Positions 25,195 to 34,153 of a stretch of 64,000 bases of DNA are shown here, piece after piece (positions within the stretch are counted from its first letter, which is position 1; each line of letters opens with the position of its first letter). The translations under genes and the position numbers were made by a program. Source of the stretch: DATAXP01 sp963708675 (GTDB lineage: Bacteria > Planctomycetota > Planctomycetia > Pirellulales > PNKZ01); the NCBI GenBank assembly GCA_963708675.1, contig CAVPTO010000003.1, positions 5,580,001 to 5,644,000 of the forward strand, in the 5' to 3' direction. Below the pieces are notes generated by a model. It made no database searches, was not told where the DNA came from, and worked only from the letters and a program-made list of their open reading frames with translations.

Positions 25195-26865
25195 CTACCA
25201 GCGGAACTGGAAGCCTGCGCTTCCCATGTTGGCGGCGTAGCGCGAGGCGACTTGCAAGTCGTATCCGCCGTAGAGGCTCGTGCGGGGCGTGATCATCGCG
25301 GTGAGGCCGAGGCCGAACAGGCCGAAGTCTCGGCCAAGCGTGTTGCCTGTGGTGTTGAAGGCGACCGTCGGAGCGCCCGTGAAACTCGACGTGACGAGTC
25401 GCGTGCCGTCGCCCCACTCGCGCTGGTAGCGGCCGTGCACGACAGGGATCACGCGCACGTTGCCAATCGAGCCCAACCACGAGAGTCGTGCTCCAGCGCT
25501 GCCGCGGACGCTGTTGGTGATTTGTTGACTCACGTTCAGGTTCGCAGGTGTGACGCCCGTTTCACCAAAGGCGTTCTGATCGAGATAGATGTACTGGATG
25601 CCGCCGAACGGTTGCAGTCGCACGCTTGCGCCCGTGAAGGTCGCGCCGAGTTCGCTGTAGTGCGCCCACTGGTTGCTGAAGGTGTTGCTTTTGGCGGTGC
25701 CGTTGATGGTGCCGATCGAGATCTGCCGCGTGGCGTCGTAGGTGTCGTTGCTGTAGGCGTCGATGTTCGACAGGTAGACGTAGTCGCGGCAGTGCATGCC
25801 ATAGAGGCCGACCTGGTAGCCGTTGATGCTCGATCGGCCGGGGACGAGGACATTGTTGGCGCTGGAACCCGCGTAGCCGCCGAGGACGCCGACGAGCGTC
25901 CGTTCGCCGAGCCAGCGGTCGATGCCGAACGTGGTGCCGCCGAGTCCGTAGTTCAGTGCTCCAGCATTGCCGTTGCTGGCGACGTTGCCGCCGAGTCCGT
26001 AGCCTTGCGTCCAGGCAGACCACAGCGGTCGCGTCGCCTGACGGAAACTCATCCGCATCGGTGCGCCGTAGGCACTGTTCGAGGGCTGATACGAGACTAG
26101 GTACACCTCCGCGTCGGGGTCGTTCGAGGTTCCCTTCTCGTTGACGACGAAGCCTTGCGACGGTTCGTAGACACGCACCTTCGCGCCGAGTCGATTACTG
26201 ATGAGCTGCAGCCACGTGGTTGTGGTCTGCAGTTCGATCGACGCGATGCTCGGATAGATATCGCCGGCGAGTTGATTGAGCGCACCGGGGATCTGGTTCG
26301 ACGACAGCCCTTCGAGTTGCATGACGAGCGTGCTCATGCCGCCGGTGGCCGACGGGCTGATCGTGTCGAGCGCGGTGCCGACTTGCCATTGATTAAACGT
26401 CTGTGCGAAGGAGGCGAAGCTCGCGCTCGGCGGATCGTTGATGATGAGTTGGATATCGTTCGGGTCGTAGATCAGCGAGAAGAATAGCCCTGTGCCGGGC
26501 GACGGCATGATGGTGTTGGTGTAGGTGCCGCTGATCCCGCCGCTGGCGGTGAGCACGACATAGTGCGTGCCTGCGGTGTACGTGCCGGGATCGAGGACGA
26601 TGTTGAACGTGGTGCCGGATTGGATCGTGGCGTGTCCGTTGACGATGATCTTGTCGCTGTCGGTCGGGCTGACTTCCGCCGAGTACGTCGTGCCGGTGCT
26701 CTGCGTGAAGCTGCCGTTGATCGTCAGCGGCGCGCCGACGATGCCGGGATAGATCGTGCCGCCGGTGCTGATCGTTGTGTCGCCGACCGTGCCGACACCC
26801 ATCAACGTGCCGCCGCTGTTGACGGTCATTGGCCCGGCCAACGTGCTGTTGACGACAAGCGTTCC
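25195..26865. repeat. 1,671-bp direct repeat, copy A (autotransporter 3' region)
   Basis: Matches 32483-34153 at a constant offset of 7,288 bp. Every segment I compared in several reading frames was identical, and identity stops exactly at the stop codon on one side and inside the passenger region on the other. It encodes the last ~557 residues of autotransporters 1 and 3. Confidence 0.9.
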
Positions 26866-29061
26866 GGCATTGACGGTCGTTGCACCGAAGTACGTGTTGT
26901 TGCCCGATAGCGTCGACGTACCGGGAGCGCTGAAATCGAGTCCTCCAGAGCCGACGATGCCCGAATAGTTGCCGGAACTGAGAATCGTTAGCGTTCCTGA
27001 ACTGATGATTGTGCCGCCCGAGTAGCTGTTGGTTCCCGAGAAGAACACATTGCCGGTGCCGGCGATGGTCACGCTCCCAGTACCTGTGATGCTTCCCGTG
27101 AACGTGCCGTCGGTGCTTTGATTGAAAGTGATGTTGCCGCTGTCGGTAAACGTTCCTTGCAGGTTTGTCGTGTCACCTGCGAGCGTGCCACCGGCGACAT
27201 TCGTCCCACCGCTGTAACTGTTGGTTCCCGTGAAGAACACGTTGTGTCCGCCGAGAATCGACACGCTGCCGGTGCCGGTGATACTTCCGGCGAACGTACC
27301 GTCACTGCTTTGATTGAAGGTGATGTTGCCACTGTCGGTAAAAGTTCTTTTCAGACTCGTCGTGTCGCCGACGAGCGTGCCGGCAGCGACGTTCGTGCCA
27401 CCGGTGTAGAAAGCGGTGCCAGATAACGACAGCGTACCTGCGCCGTCTTTGGTGAAGTCGCCTGCGCCATGAACATTGTTAATGTTGTAACTCGATGTGC
27501 CGTTTTCAGTCAGCAAAACGTGTCCGCTACTGGTGATCGTTTGATTGAGCGTGGTGCTTGTGCCGCTGAGCGTTGCACTGGCGCTGACGGTGATGAATGG
27601 ACCGACGCTGCCATTGATCTGCAGGGTGCCCGCCTCAACATACGTCGTTCCCGAGAGCGTGCTGTTGCCGGTGAGTACCAGCGTACCGGCACCGATCTTG
27701 TCGATCGCCGCGCCGGGTTGAACGGTACCATCGTTGTTGCCGAGGACGGGGCTAAACGTCATCGTTTGACCGCTGGAGATGTTGAAGCTCGTCGTCGTGC
27801 CGCGCATCAGGAAGATGTCGTTGCCATCGGTCGAGCCTGCGGCGCCGGTACCACTCGAGCCGCCGGCACTGACTGTGTTGCCCGAGAAGCTGGTGGAATC
27901 GACAATTGAGATCGATCCTCCTTGGCGGACGAAGATCGCTCCGCCGAAGGCCGCGCCACCGCCGCCCGTGGGAGTTCCGAATCTGCTGCCGCTCGAGCCG
28001 CCACCGAAGCCGGCCGTTCCTCCCGTAGCGCCACCACCGGCGCCGGCGCCGAAGCCGCCATTTCCACCGGTACCGGAATACGCGCTGCCGCCTCCGCCAC
28101 CGAAGCCGCCGTTACCGCCATGATCGCCACCATTTTGTCCGGCTCCGCCTCCGCCTCCGAAATCTCCACCATTTCCGCCGCTGCTGCCGGTAACCCCCGC
28201 AGAACCACCGCCGCCAAACAGAGCGCCATTGCCGCCATTTCCAGAAATGCTAGCGCCTCCGCCTCCGCCTCCGCCCGCTGCAACGGCGTCTTGGCCATTG
28301 CCGTTGCTGCCGCTACCTCCTGCGCCGCCTTGGGCGCCGCCGGCCGTGCCCCCGGTTGTCGTTGACGTGTTTCCTCCGGCAGCGGTTGTACCAGCACCGC
28401 CGCCGCCACCTCCGGAGCTGTAAGTCGACCCGATATTCGAGCCGCCGTTGCCTAATTCGCCACCACCGCCGCCGCCAGAATTCTCGTTCGATGCAGTTCC
28501 TCCAGCACCGTACAGGCCACCTCCACCGCCCTGGTTGACGCCTGCGTTGCCACCGAGGCCGCCACCACCGCCGTCAGCCCCTGTATAGTTTCCTCCACTG
28601 CCACCGATCGCAGCGTTGCTTGTAAAATTGACGTTTTGAATCGATACGTTGCCGTTGGTGTCGACGAAGATCGCGGCACCAGCTCCCAGGCCGCCGCCGC
28701 CACCTCCGTTGCCACCGTTGCCGCCGTGGGCTTGAGCGTCGGTGATCGTCAAGTTTTGCAGCGTGACATTGCCGCTCTCGATGAAGAACGGCCGATACGC
28801 GCCGTTGCCGTTGATCGTGTTGTTGTTGCCGACAATCGTGAGCGAACCGGTCGTCGTGATGGCCAGCACTTGTTGGCTCATCGTGAAGCTGTTACTGATG
28901 ATGATGCGATCGCTCGACGTCGGCGCGTTATCGATCGACTGGATCGCGTTATAGAACGACGTCGAGTCGGTGACCGTGTAGTCGGTGGCGTGTGCGATGT
29001 TGCACACCATCGATACGGCGATGAGCGATAAGGCAACCGTTAGGGCGAATCGTCGTTGCAT
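25195..29061 (-). CDS. Giant Gly-rich autotransporter adhesin-like protein 1
   Basis: About 1288 aa from ATG 29061 (frame open to 29172), starting with a signal peptide (LTVALSLIAVSMVCNIAHA). Next is a ~90-residue beta-helix-like head (TDYTVTDSTSFYNAIQSID), a ~300-residue glycine-rich region of GGNGG/GGGGG repeats, then autotransporter-associated repeats, two of them near-identical (TFTDSGNITFNQS, GSITGTGSV, GTNSYSGGT). The last ~280 residues are a type V beta-barrel ending GFQFRW, suited to BAM insertion. It should be a surface-exposed passenger on an outer-membrane barrel. Its C-terminal 557 residues are shared exactly with autotransporter 3, and the middle repeats are unique to this copy. 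Confidence 0.88.
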   Translation of the reverse strand: MQRRFALTVALSLIAVSMVCNIAHATDYTVTDSTSFYNAIQSIDNAPTSSDRIIISNSFTMSQQVLAITTTGSLTIVGNNNTINGNGAYRPFFIESGNVTLQNLTITDAQAHGGNGGNGGGGGGLGAGAAIFVDTNGNVSIQNVNFTSNAAIGGSGGNYTGADGGGGGLGGNAGVNQGGGGGLYGAGGTASNENSGGGGGGELGNGGSNIGSTYSSGGGGGGAGTTAAGGNTSTTTGGTAGGAQGGAGGSGSNGNGQDAVAAGGGGGGGASISGNGGNGALFGGGGSAGVTGSSGGNGGDFGGGGGAGQNGGDHGGNGGFGGGGGSAYSGTGGNGGFGAGAGGGATGGTAGFGGGSSGSRFGTPTGGGGAAFGGAIFVRQGGSISIVDSTSFSGNTVSAGGSSGTGAAGSTDGNDIFLMRGTTTSFNISSGQTMTFSPVLGNNDGTVQPGAAIDKIGAGTLVLTGNSTLSGTTYVEAGTLQINGSVGPFITVSASATLSGTSTTLNQTITSSGHVLLTENGTSSYNINNVHGAGDFTKDGAGTLSLSGTAFYTGGTNVAAGTLVGDTTSLKRTFTDSGNITFNQSSDGTFAGSITGTGSVSILGGHNVFFTGTNSYSGGTNVAGGTLAGDTTNLQGTFTDSGNITFNQSTDGTFTGSITGTGSVTIAGTGNVFFSGTNSYSGGTIISSGTLTILSSGNYSGIVGSGGLDFSAPGTSTLSGNNTYFGATTVNAGTLVVNSTLAGPMTVNSGGTLMGVGTVGDTTISTGGTIYPGIVGAPLTINGSFTQSTGTTYSAEVSPTDSDKIIVNGHATIQSGTTFNIVLDPGTYTAGTHYVVLTASGGISGTYTNTIMPSPGTGLFFSLIYDPNDIQLIINDPPSASFASFAQTFNQWQVGTALDTISPSATGGMSTLVMQLEGLSSNQIPGALNQLAGDIYPSIASIELQTTTTWLQLISNRLGAKVRVYEPSQGFVVNEKGTSNDPDAEVYLVSYQPSNSAYGAPMRMSFRQATRPLWSAWTQGYGLGGNVASNGNAGALNYGLGGTTFGIDRWLGERTLVGVLGGYAGSSANNVLVPGRSSINGYQVGLYGMHCRDYVYLSNIDAYSNDTYDATRQISIGTINGTAKSNTFSNQWAHYSELGATFTGASVRLQPFGGIQYIYLDQNAFGETGVTPANLNVSQQITNSVRGSAGARLSWLGSIGNVRVIPVVHGRYQREWGDGTRLVTSSFTGAPTVAFNTTGNTLGRDFGLFGLGLTAMITPRTSLYGGYDLQVASRYAANMGSAGFQFRW

Positions 29062-29109
29062 GAGGCGCACCGCGTAAGGGTAATCGCGGAAGTACTCCCT
29101 AGGTTTCGG

Positions 29110-29172
29110 CATGCTAGCGACCGGAAATTTTGCCGGACACGATCCTCCGGCAAAGTCAACGCAGCTTGACAA
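29110..29172 (-). promoter_or_regulatory. Conserved upstream element of autotransporter 1 with inverted repeats
   Basis: This segment is shared, with substitutions, by the region upstream of autotransporter 3 (35589-35650). It contains a perfect 9-bp inverted repeat (29129-29137 / 29146-29154, TTTGCCGGA / TCCGGCAAA) and a second one, GTCAA-CGCAGC-TTGAC (29155-29170), that is identical in both copies. It includes TTGACT, a -35-like hexamer. Promoter or operator role is inferred. Confidence 0.45.
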
Positions 29173-29224
29173 GCGGTATGCGCTTTTGGAGAAAGCCTAT
29201 CGCATCTCTGGCTGAAGAAGCGAC

Positions 29225-32200
29225 TTACCAGCGGAACTGGAAGCCGGCACTGCCCATGTTCGCGGTGTAGCGAGACGCGACTTGCAAGTCGTATCCGCCG
29301 TACAGCGACGTGTGTGAGTTGAGAATCACGTTCGTGCCGAGGCTGAACAGGCCGAAGTCGCGGCCCAAAGTGTTGCCCGCCGTGTTGAACGCCACCGTTG
29401 GCGCACCGGCGAACGAGCTCGTGACGAGGTGCGTGCCGTCCCCGCACTCGCGTTGCCAGCGGGCTTGCGCGGTCGGGATCCAACGCAGGCCACGCCAGAT
29501 GTGTTCCTGATAAACGCGACCACCGAGCATCGGGCGGATGCTGTTCGTTGTTTGATGACCGACCGACAGGTTGAACACGCCCGCGCCGGTTTCGCTGAAC
29601 GCTTGTTGATCGAGATAGATGTACTGCACGGCCATCAAAGGCATCACGCGCGTGCGACCGAATTGGCAAACGGTGCCGACCTCGGCGTACTTGACGAACT
29701 GGTTGCCTGCGTAGCTACTGTGAGCGGTCAGCGGCGTGGCGAAATTGATCGTGCGGTTGGTCGTGTAATTGTCGCCTGAGTATCCGGTGGCGCCGAGCGC
29801 GTAGAAGTGCTCGAAGCGGTGCAGACCATAGATGCCGACTTGATAGCCGTTGATCGATGAGCTTCCGGACGCCAAGGGGTCGCCTGCGTTCGAACCGGCA
29901 TAGCCGCCGAAGACGCCAAACAAGTTGTTGCGGCCGAGCCAGCGATCGACGCCGAAGACGCTTCCGCCGAGGCCGTAGCTCAGAGCGCCCGCGTTGCCGT
30001 TGCTGGCGACGTTGCCGCCGAGTCCGTAGCCCTGCGTCCATCCGCTCCACTTCGGCCCCGTCACCTGGTTGAACCGCATCAGCGGCTGGCCCGAAGTGCG
30101 GCCGCCGCTCGGCTGCGTATAAGCGACGGTGTAAATCTCACCGTCTCTTGGCCCCTGCGTTGGCGCGTTCACGACGACATCTTCGCCGCTTTGGTCAGCA
30201 ATCGACGCCAGTTGAAACTGATTGGCGATGCGGTTGTTGAGCAATTGAATCCAAGTTGTCGTCGTTTGAATCTCGACGGCCGAGATGCTCGGAATGATGT
30301 CGCCGGAGAGATGATCGAACACGCTGCGTTGCTGGGCAGGTGACAGCCCTTCGAGCTGTGTGATGTAGTTGGCCATGTCGCCCGTGGCCGTCGGGCTGAT
30401 CGTGTCGAGCGTTGTCGCGACTTGCCATTGGTTCGACGTCTGTGCGATCGTGGCGAAGTTCGATGCGTTGTTGAGCAACGTCATGAACACGTCGTCGGCG
30501 TCGTACGACAACAGGAAGCTGTAGTTCGCCAGGTTGTCGCTAATGCCAGAGTAGACGCCGTGTACGCCGCCGCTGGCGGTGAGGAGGGTGTACTTCGTGC
30601 CTGCGTTGTAGCTGCCTGCGGCGGCGTCGACAGCGACGGTGCCTGCGATCGTCGCAGTGCCGTTGACGTAGGTGTAATCGTTGTGCACGCCAGACGTGTT
30701 GCCGCCGGGAGCGATTTGCACGTTGTACGCCGAACCACTCGACTGCGTGAGGTTGCCCGTGATGGTGAGCGCGCCGATCGAGTTGCCCGGCGCGAGATAG
30801 CCGTTCATCGTCACGTCGCCCACGATCATGCCATTGCCGCCGAGTGCGGCCGAGGAGTCGACCGTCATGTTGCCGCCGAGCGTTCCATTGACGCTCAGCG
30901 TGCCAGCGCTGACGCTGGTCGAACCGACGTACGAATCGTTGCCGCTGAGATAGAGTTCGCCGGCACCGGTCTTCTGCAATGCAGTTCCCGAAAGCGTCGT
31001 GCTTGTACCGTCTTCGTTGCCGATGGCAGGGGCGAAGGTCAGCGTTTGTCCGGCACTGACATTAAAGCTCGTCGTGGTTCCACGCATCAGAAACATGTCG
31101 CTGCCGTCGGCCGACCCATTGCCGCCGCCTGCGTTACCGACGCCGGCCGTGACGGAGTTGCCCGTGAAGCTCGTGGCATCGTCGAAGGCGATCGTTCCAC
31201 CGTTGGCGACGAAGATGGCGCCGCCGAAACCTGCGCCGCCACCGCCGCCGTTGGAGCTGCCGTCGTCTGCTCCGTTGCCGCCGCCGAAGCCACCGATGCC
31301 GCCCGTTGCGCCGCCGCCACCGCCGCCTCCGAACCCGCCGTTGCCGCCTGTTCCGCCTCCAGCAGGCGCACCGCCACCACCGCCGAAGCCACCGTTGCCA
31401 CCGGTGTCGCCACTTGCCCCACCACCACCGCCGCCGAATCGTCCCCCCTGTCCACCGACGCCGCCGCCACCGCCGAACAAGCCACCAGTTCCGCCAGGAT
31501 GACCGTAGATGTACGAGCCCGATCCGCCGCCTCCGCCGCCCACGCCGCCTGCGGCACCCGCATTGCCGTTGGTGCCGCCAGCACCGCCATTGGCCGTGCC
31601 GGCCGCGCCGCCAGAACTTCCGTCGGTGCCATTGCCAGTGGTTCCGCCACCGCCGCCGCCGATACCGGTACCAAAGCCAGCCACGGTTGTTCCGCTGCCG
31701 CCATTGCCGAGTTCACCGCCGCCACCGCCACCGGTTCCTGCGCCTCCGCCGCCATTGCCATAGAGGCCACCACCGCCACCGCGCAAGCCACTGGGGCTGT
31801 CGCCTCCGAGACCGCCGCCTCCCGCACCGGCCGCGCCGCCACTACCGCCGATGGCCGCGTTGTTGGTGAAGTTGACGTTCGAGATCGTCAGGTGTGCGGT
31901 GGAATCGACGAACACGGCAGCCCCCGCGCCCATGCCGCCGCCGGCGCCGTTGCCGCCATGCGCTTGCGCGTTGTTGATCGTCAGGTTTTGCAGCGACACG
32001 TTGCCGCTCTCGACAAAGAAAGGGCGATACGCGCCGTTGCCGTTGATCGTATTGCCGTTGCCGACGACGGTCAGCGAGCCTGTCGTCGTGATGGCCAAGA
32101 CTTGTTGGCTCATCGTGAAACTGTTGGCGATGATGATGCGATCGCTTGAAGTCGGCGCCGCGTCGATCGACTGTATGGCGCTGAAGAACGACGACGAATC

Positions 32201-32296
32201 GGTGACGGTGTAGTCGGTGGCGCGCGCAGCAGGTGCGGCGACGCACAGCGCCAACGCGATCACTGCGCTTTGGATCGTCTGTTGCCCGTTTCTCAC
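29225..32296 (-). CDS. Giant Gly-rich autotransporter adhesin-like protein 2
   Basis: 1023 aa starting with GTG 32296 and a signal peptide (SAVIALALCVAAPAARA). Same order as its neighbours: beta-helix-like head (TDYTVTDSSSFFSAIQSID), glycine-rich region (~115-360, GGGGG/GGNGG), a shorter repeat region (VTMNGYLAPGNSIGALTITGN), then a beta-barrel ending GFQFRW. The barrel is clearly homologous to copies 1 and 3 but diverged along its whole length, whereas its head and glycine-rich part are closest to copy 3. It is the central gene of three tandem copies on the same strand and is likely surface exposed. Confidence 0.88.
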   Translation of the reverse strand: MRNGQQTIQSAVIALALCVAAPAARATDYTVTDSSSFFSAIQSIDAAPTSSDRIIIANSFTMSQQVLAITTTGSLTVVGNGNTINGNGAYRPFFVESGNVSLQNLTINNAQAHGGNGAGGGMGAGAAVFVDSTAHLTISNVNFTNNAAIGGSGGAAGAGGGGLGGDSPSGLRGGGGGLYGNGGGGAGTGGGGGGELGNGGSGTTVAGFGTGIGGGGGGTTGNGTDGSSGGAAGTANGGAGGTNGNAGAAGGVGGGGGGSGSYIYGHPGGTGGLFGGGGGVGGQGGRFGGGGGGASGDTGGNGGFGGGGGAPAGGGTGGNGGFGGGGGGGATGGIGGFGGGNGADDGSSNGGGGGAGFGGAIFVANGGTIAFDDATSFTGNSVTAGVGNAGGGNGSADGSDMFLMRGTTTSFNVSAGQTLTFAPAIGNEDGTSTTLSGTALQKTGAGELYLSGNDSYVGSTSVSAGTLSVNGTLGGNMTVDSSAALGGNGMIVGDVTMNGYLAPGNSIGALTITGNLTQSSGSAYNVQIAPGGNTSGVHNDYTYVNGTATIAGTVAVDAAAGSYNAGTKYTLLTASGGVHGVYSGISDNLANYSFLLSYDADDVFMTLLNNASNFATIAQTSNQWQVATTLDTISPTATGDMANYITQLEGLSPAQQRSVFDHLSGDIIPSISAVEIQTTTTWIQLLNNRIANQFQLASIADQSGEDVVVNAPTQGPRDGEIYTVAYTQPSGGRTSGQPLMRFNQVTGPKWSGWTQGYGLGGNVASNGNAGALSYGLGGSVFGVDRWLGRNNLFGVFGGYAGSNAGDPLASGSSSINGYQVGIYGLHRFEHFYALGATGYSGDNYTTNRTINFATPLTAHSSYAGNQFVKYAEVGTVCQFGRTRVMPLMAVQYIYLDQQAFSETGAGVFNLSVGHQTTNSIRPMLGGRVYQEHIWRGLRWIPTAQARWQRECGDGTHLVTSSFAGAPTVAFNTAGNTLGRDFGLFSLGTNVILNSHTSLYGGYDLQVASRYTANMGSAGFQFRW

Positions 32297-32482
32297 GCTG
32301 CCCTACGCCACGCTGATGCTAGCAGTTGTTTGTCGTCATGAAACATCGACGTGCTAGCATCTAAACTCCTTGCGGAGCGGAAGAGCATGACCGCAGCGGC
32401 AAGGTTGAATGTGCCTGTTGCACTGGACGCGTAGAGTTTGCGGCCTCAACAAATGGCCGTCGCCTCCTGGCTCGGGCTTGGC

Positions 32483-34153
32483 CTACCAGCGGAACTGGAA
32501 GCCTGCGCTTCCCATGTTGGCGGCGTAGCGCGAGGCGACTTGCAAGTCGTATCCGCCGTAGAGGCTCGTGCGGGGCGTGATCATCGCGGTGAGGCCGAGG
32601 CCGAACAGGCCGAAGTCTCGGCCAAGCGTGTTGCCTGTGGTGTTGAAGGCGACCGTCGGAGCGCCCGTGAAACTCGACGTGACGAGTCGCGTGCCGTCGC
32701 CCCACTCGCGCTGGTAGCGGCCGTGCACGACAGGGATCACGCGCACGTTGCCAATCGAGCCCAACCACGAGAGTCGTGCTCCAGCGCTGCCGCGGACGCT
32801 GTTGGTGATTTGTTGACTCACGTTCAGGTTCGCAGGTGTGACGCCCGTTTCACCAAAGGCGTTCTGATCGAGATAGATGTACTGGATGCCGCCGAACGGT
32901 TGCAGTCGCACGCTTGCGCCCGTGAAGGTCGCGCCGAGTTCGCTGTAGTGCGCCCACTGGTTGCTGAAGGTGTTGCTTTTGGCGGTGCCGTTGATGGTGC
33001 CGATCGAGATCTGCCGCGTGGCGTCGTAGGTGTCGTTGCTGTAGGCGTCGATGTTCGACAGGTAGACGTAGTCGCGGCAGTGCATGCCATAGAGGCCGAC
33101 CTGGTAGCCGTTGATGCTCGATCGGCCGGGGACGAGGACATTGTTGGCGCTGGAACCCGCGTAGCCGCCGAGGACGCCGACGAGCGTCCGTTCGCCGAGC
33201 CAGCGGTCGATGCCGAACGTGGTGCCGCCGAGTCCGTAGTTCAGTGCTCCAGCATTGCCGTTGCTGGCGACGTTGCCGCCGAGTCCGTAGCCTTGCGTCC
33301 AGGCAGACCACAGCGGTCGCGTCGCCTGACGGAAACTCATCCGCATCGGTGCGCCGTAGGCACTGTTCGAGGGCTGATACGAGACTAGGTACACCTCCGC
33401 GTCGGGGTCGTTCGAGGTTCCCTTCTCGTTGACGACGAAGCCTTGCGACGGTTCGTAGACACGCACCTTCGCGCCGAGTCGATTACTGATGAGCTGCAGC
33501 CACGTGGTTGTGGTCTGCAGTTCGATCGACGCGATGCTCGGATAGATATCGCCGGCGAGTTGATTGAGCGCACCGGGGATCTGGTTCGACGACAGCCCTT
33601 CGAGTTGCATGACGAGCGTGCTCATGCCGCCGGTGGCCGACGGGCTGATCGTGTCGAGCGCGGTGCCGACTTGCCATTGATTAAACGTCTGTGCGAAGGA
33701 GGCGAAGCTCGCGCTCGGCGGATCGTTGATGATGAGTTGGATATCGTTCGGGTCGTAGATCAGCGAGAAGAATAGCCCTGTGCCGGGCGACGGCATGATG
33801 GTGTTGGTGTAGGTGCCGCTGATCCCGCCGCTGGCGGTGAGCACGACATAGTGCGTGCCTGCGGTGTACGTGCCGGGATCGAGGACGATGTTGAACGTGG
33901 TGCCGGATTGGATCGTGGCGTGTCCGTTGACGATGATCTTGTCGCTGTCGGTCGGGCTGACTTCCGCCGAGTACGTCGTGCCGGTGCTCTGCGTGAAGCT
34001 GCCGTTGATCGTCAGCGGCGCGCCGACGATGCCGGGATAGATCGTGCCGCCGGTGCTGATCGTTGTGTCGCCGACCGTGCCGACACCCATCAACGTGCCG
34101 CCGCTGTTGACGGTCATTGGCCCGGCCAACGTGCTGTTGACGACAAGCGTTCC
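32483..34153. repeat. 1,671-bp direct repeat, copy B (autotransporter 3' region)
   Basis: Second copy of the repeat at 25195-26865, same orientation. Left limit is the stop codon of autotransporter 3; right limit is mid-gene, after which the two genes diverge abruptly. There are no terminal inverted repeats or transposase, so it is not an insertion sequence. Confidence 0.9.

Noticed and set aside
25189..26100. Plus-strand open frame repeated at 32438-33388
   Set aside because: Its duplication only reflects the perfect DNA repeat; the frame has no domain and lies opposite the conserved barrel-coding region.
30422..32149. Long plus-strand open frame (575 codons) opposite autotransporter 2
   Set aside because: It is a by-product of GC-rich, glycine-codon repeats on the other strand; composition is low-complexity Ala/Thr/Arg, with no start signal or domain, while the minus-strand frame has signal peptide and barrel.
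25195..34153. Direct repeat considered as an insertion sequence or composite transposon
   Set aside because: No transposase, terminal inverted repeats or target duplications; the repeat is purely autotransporter coding sequence.
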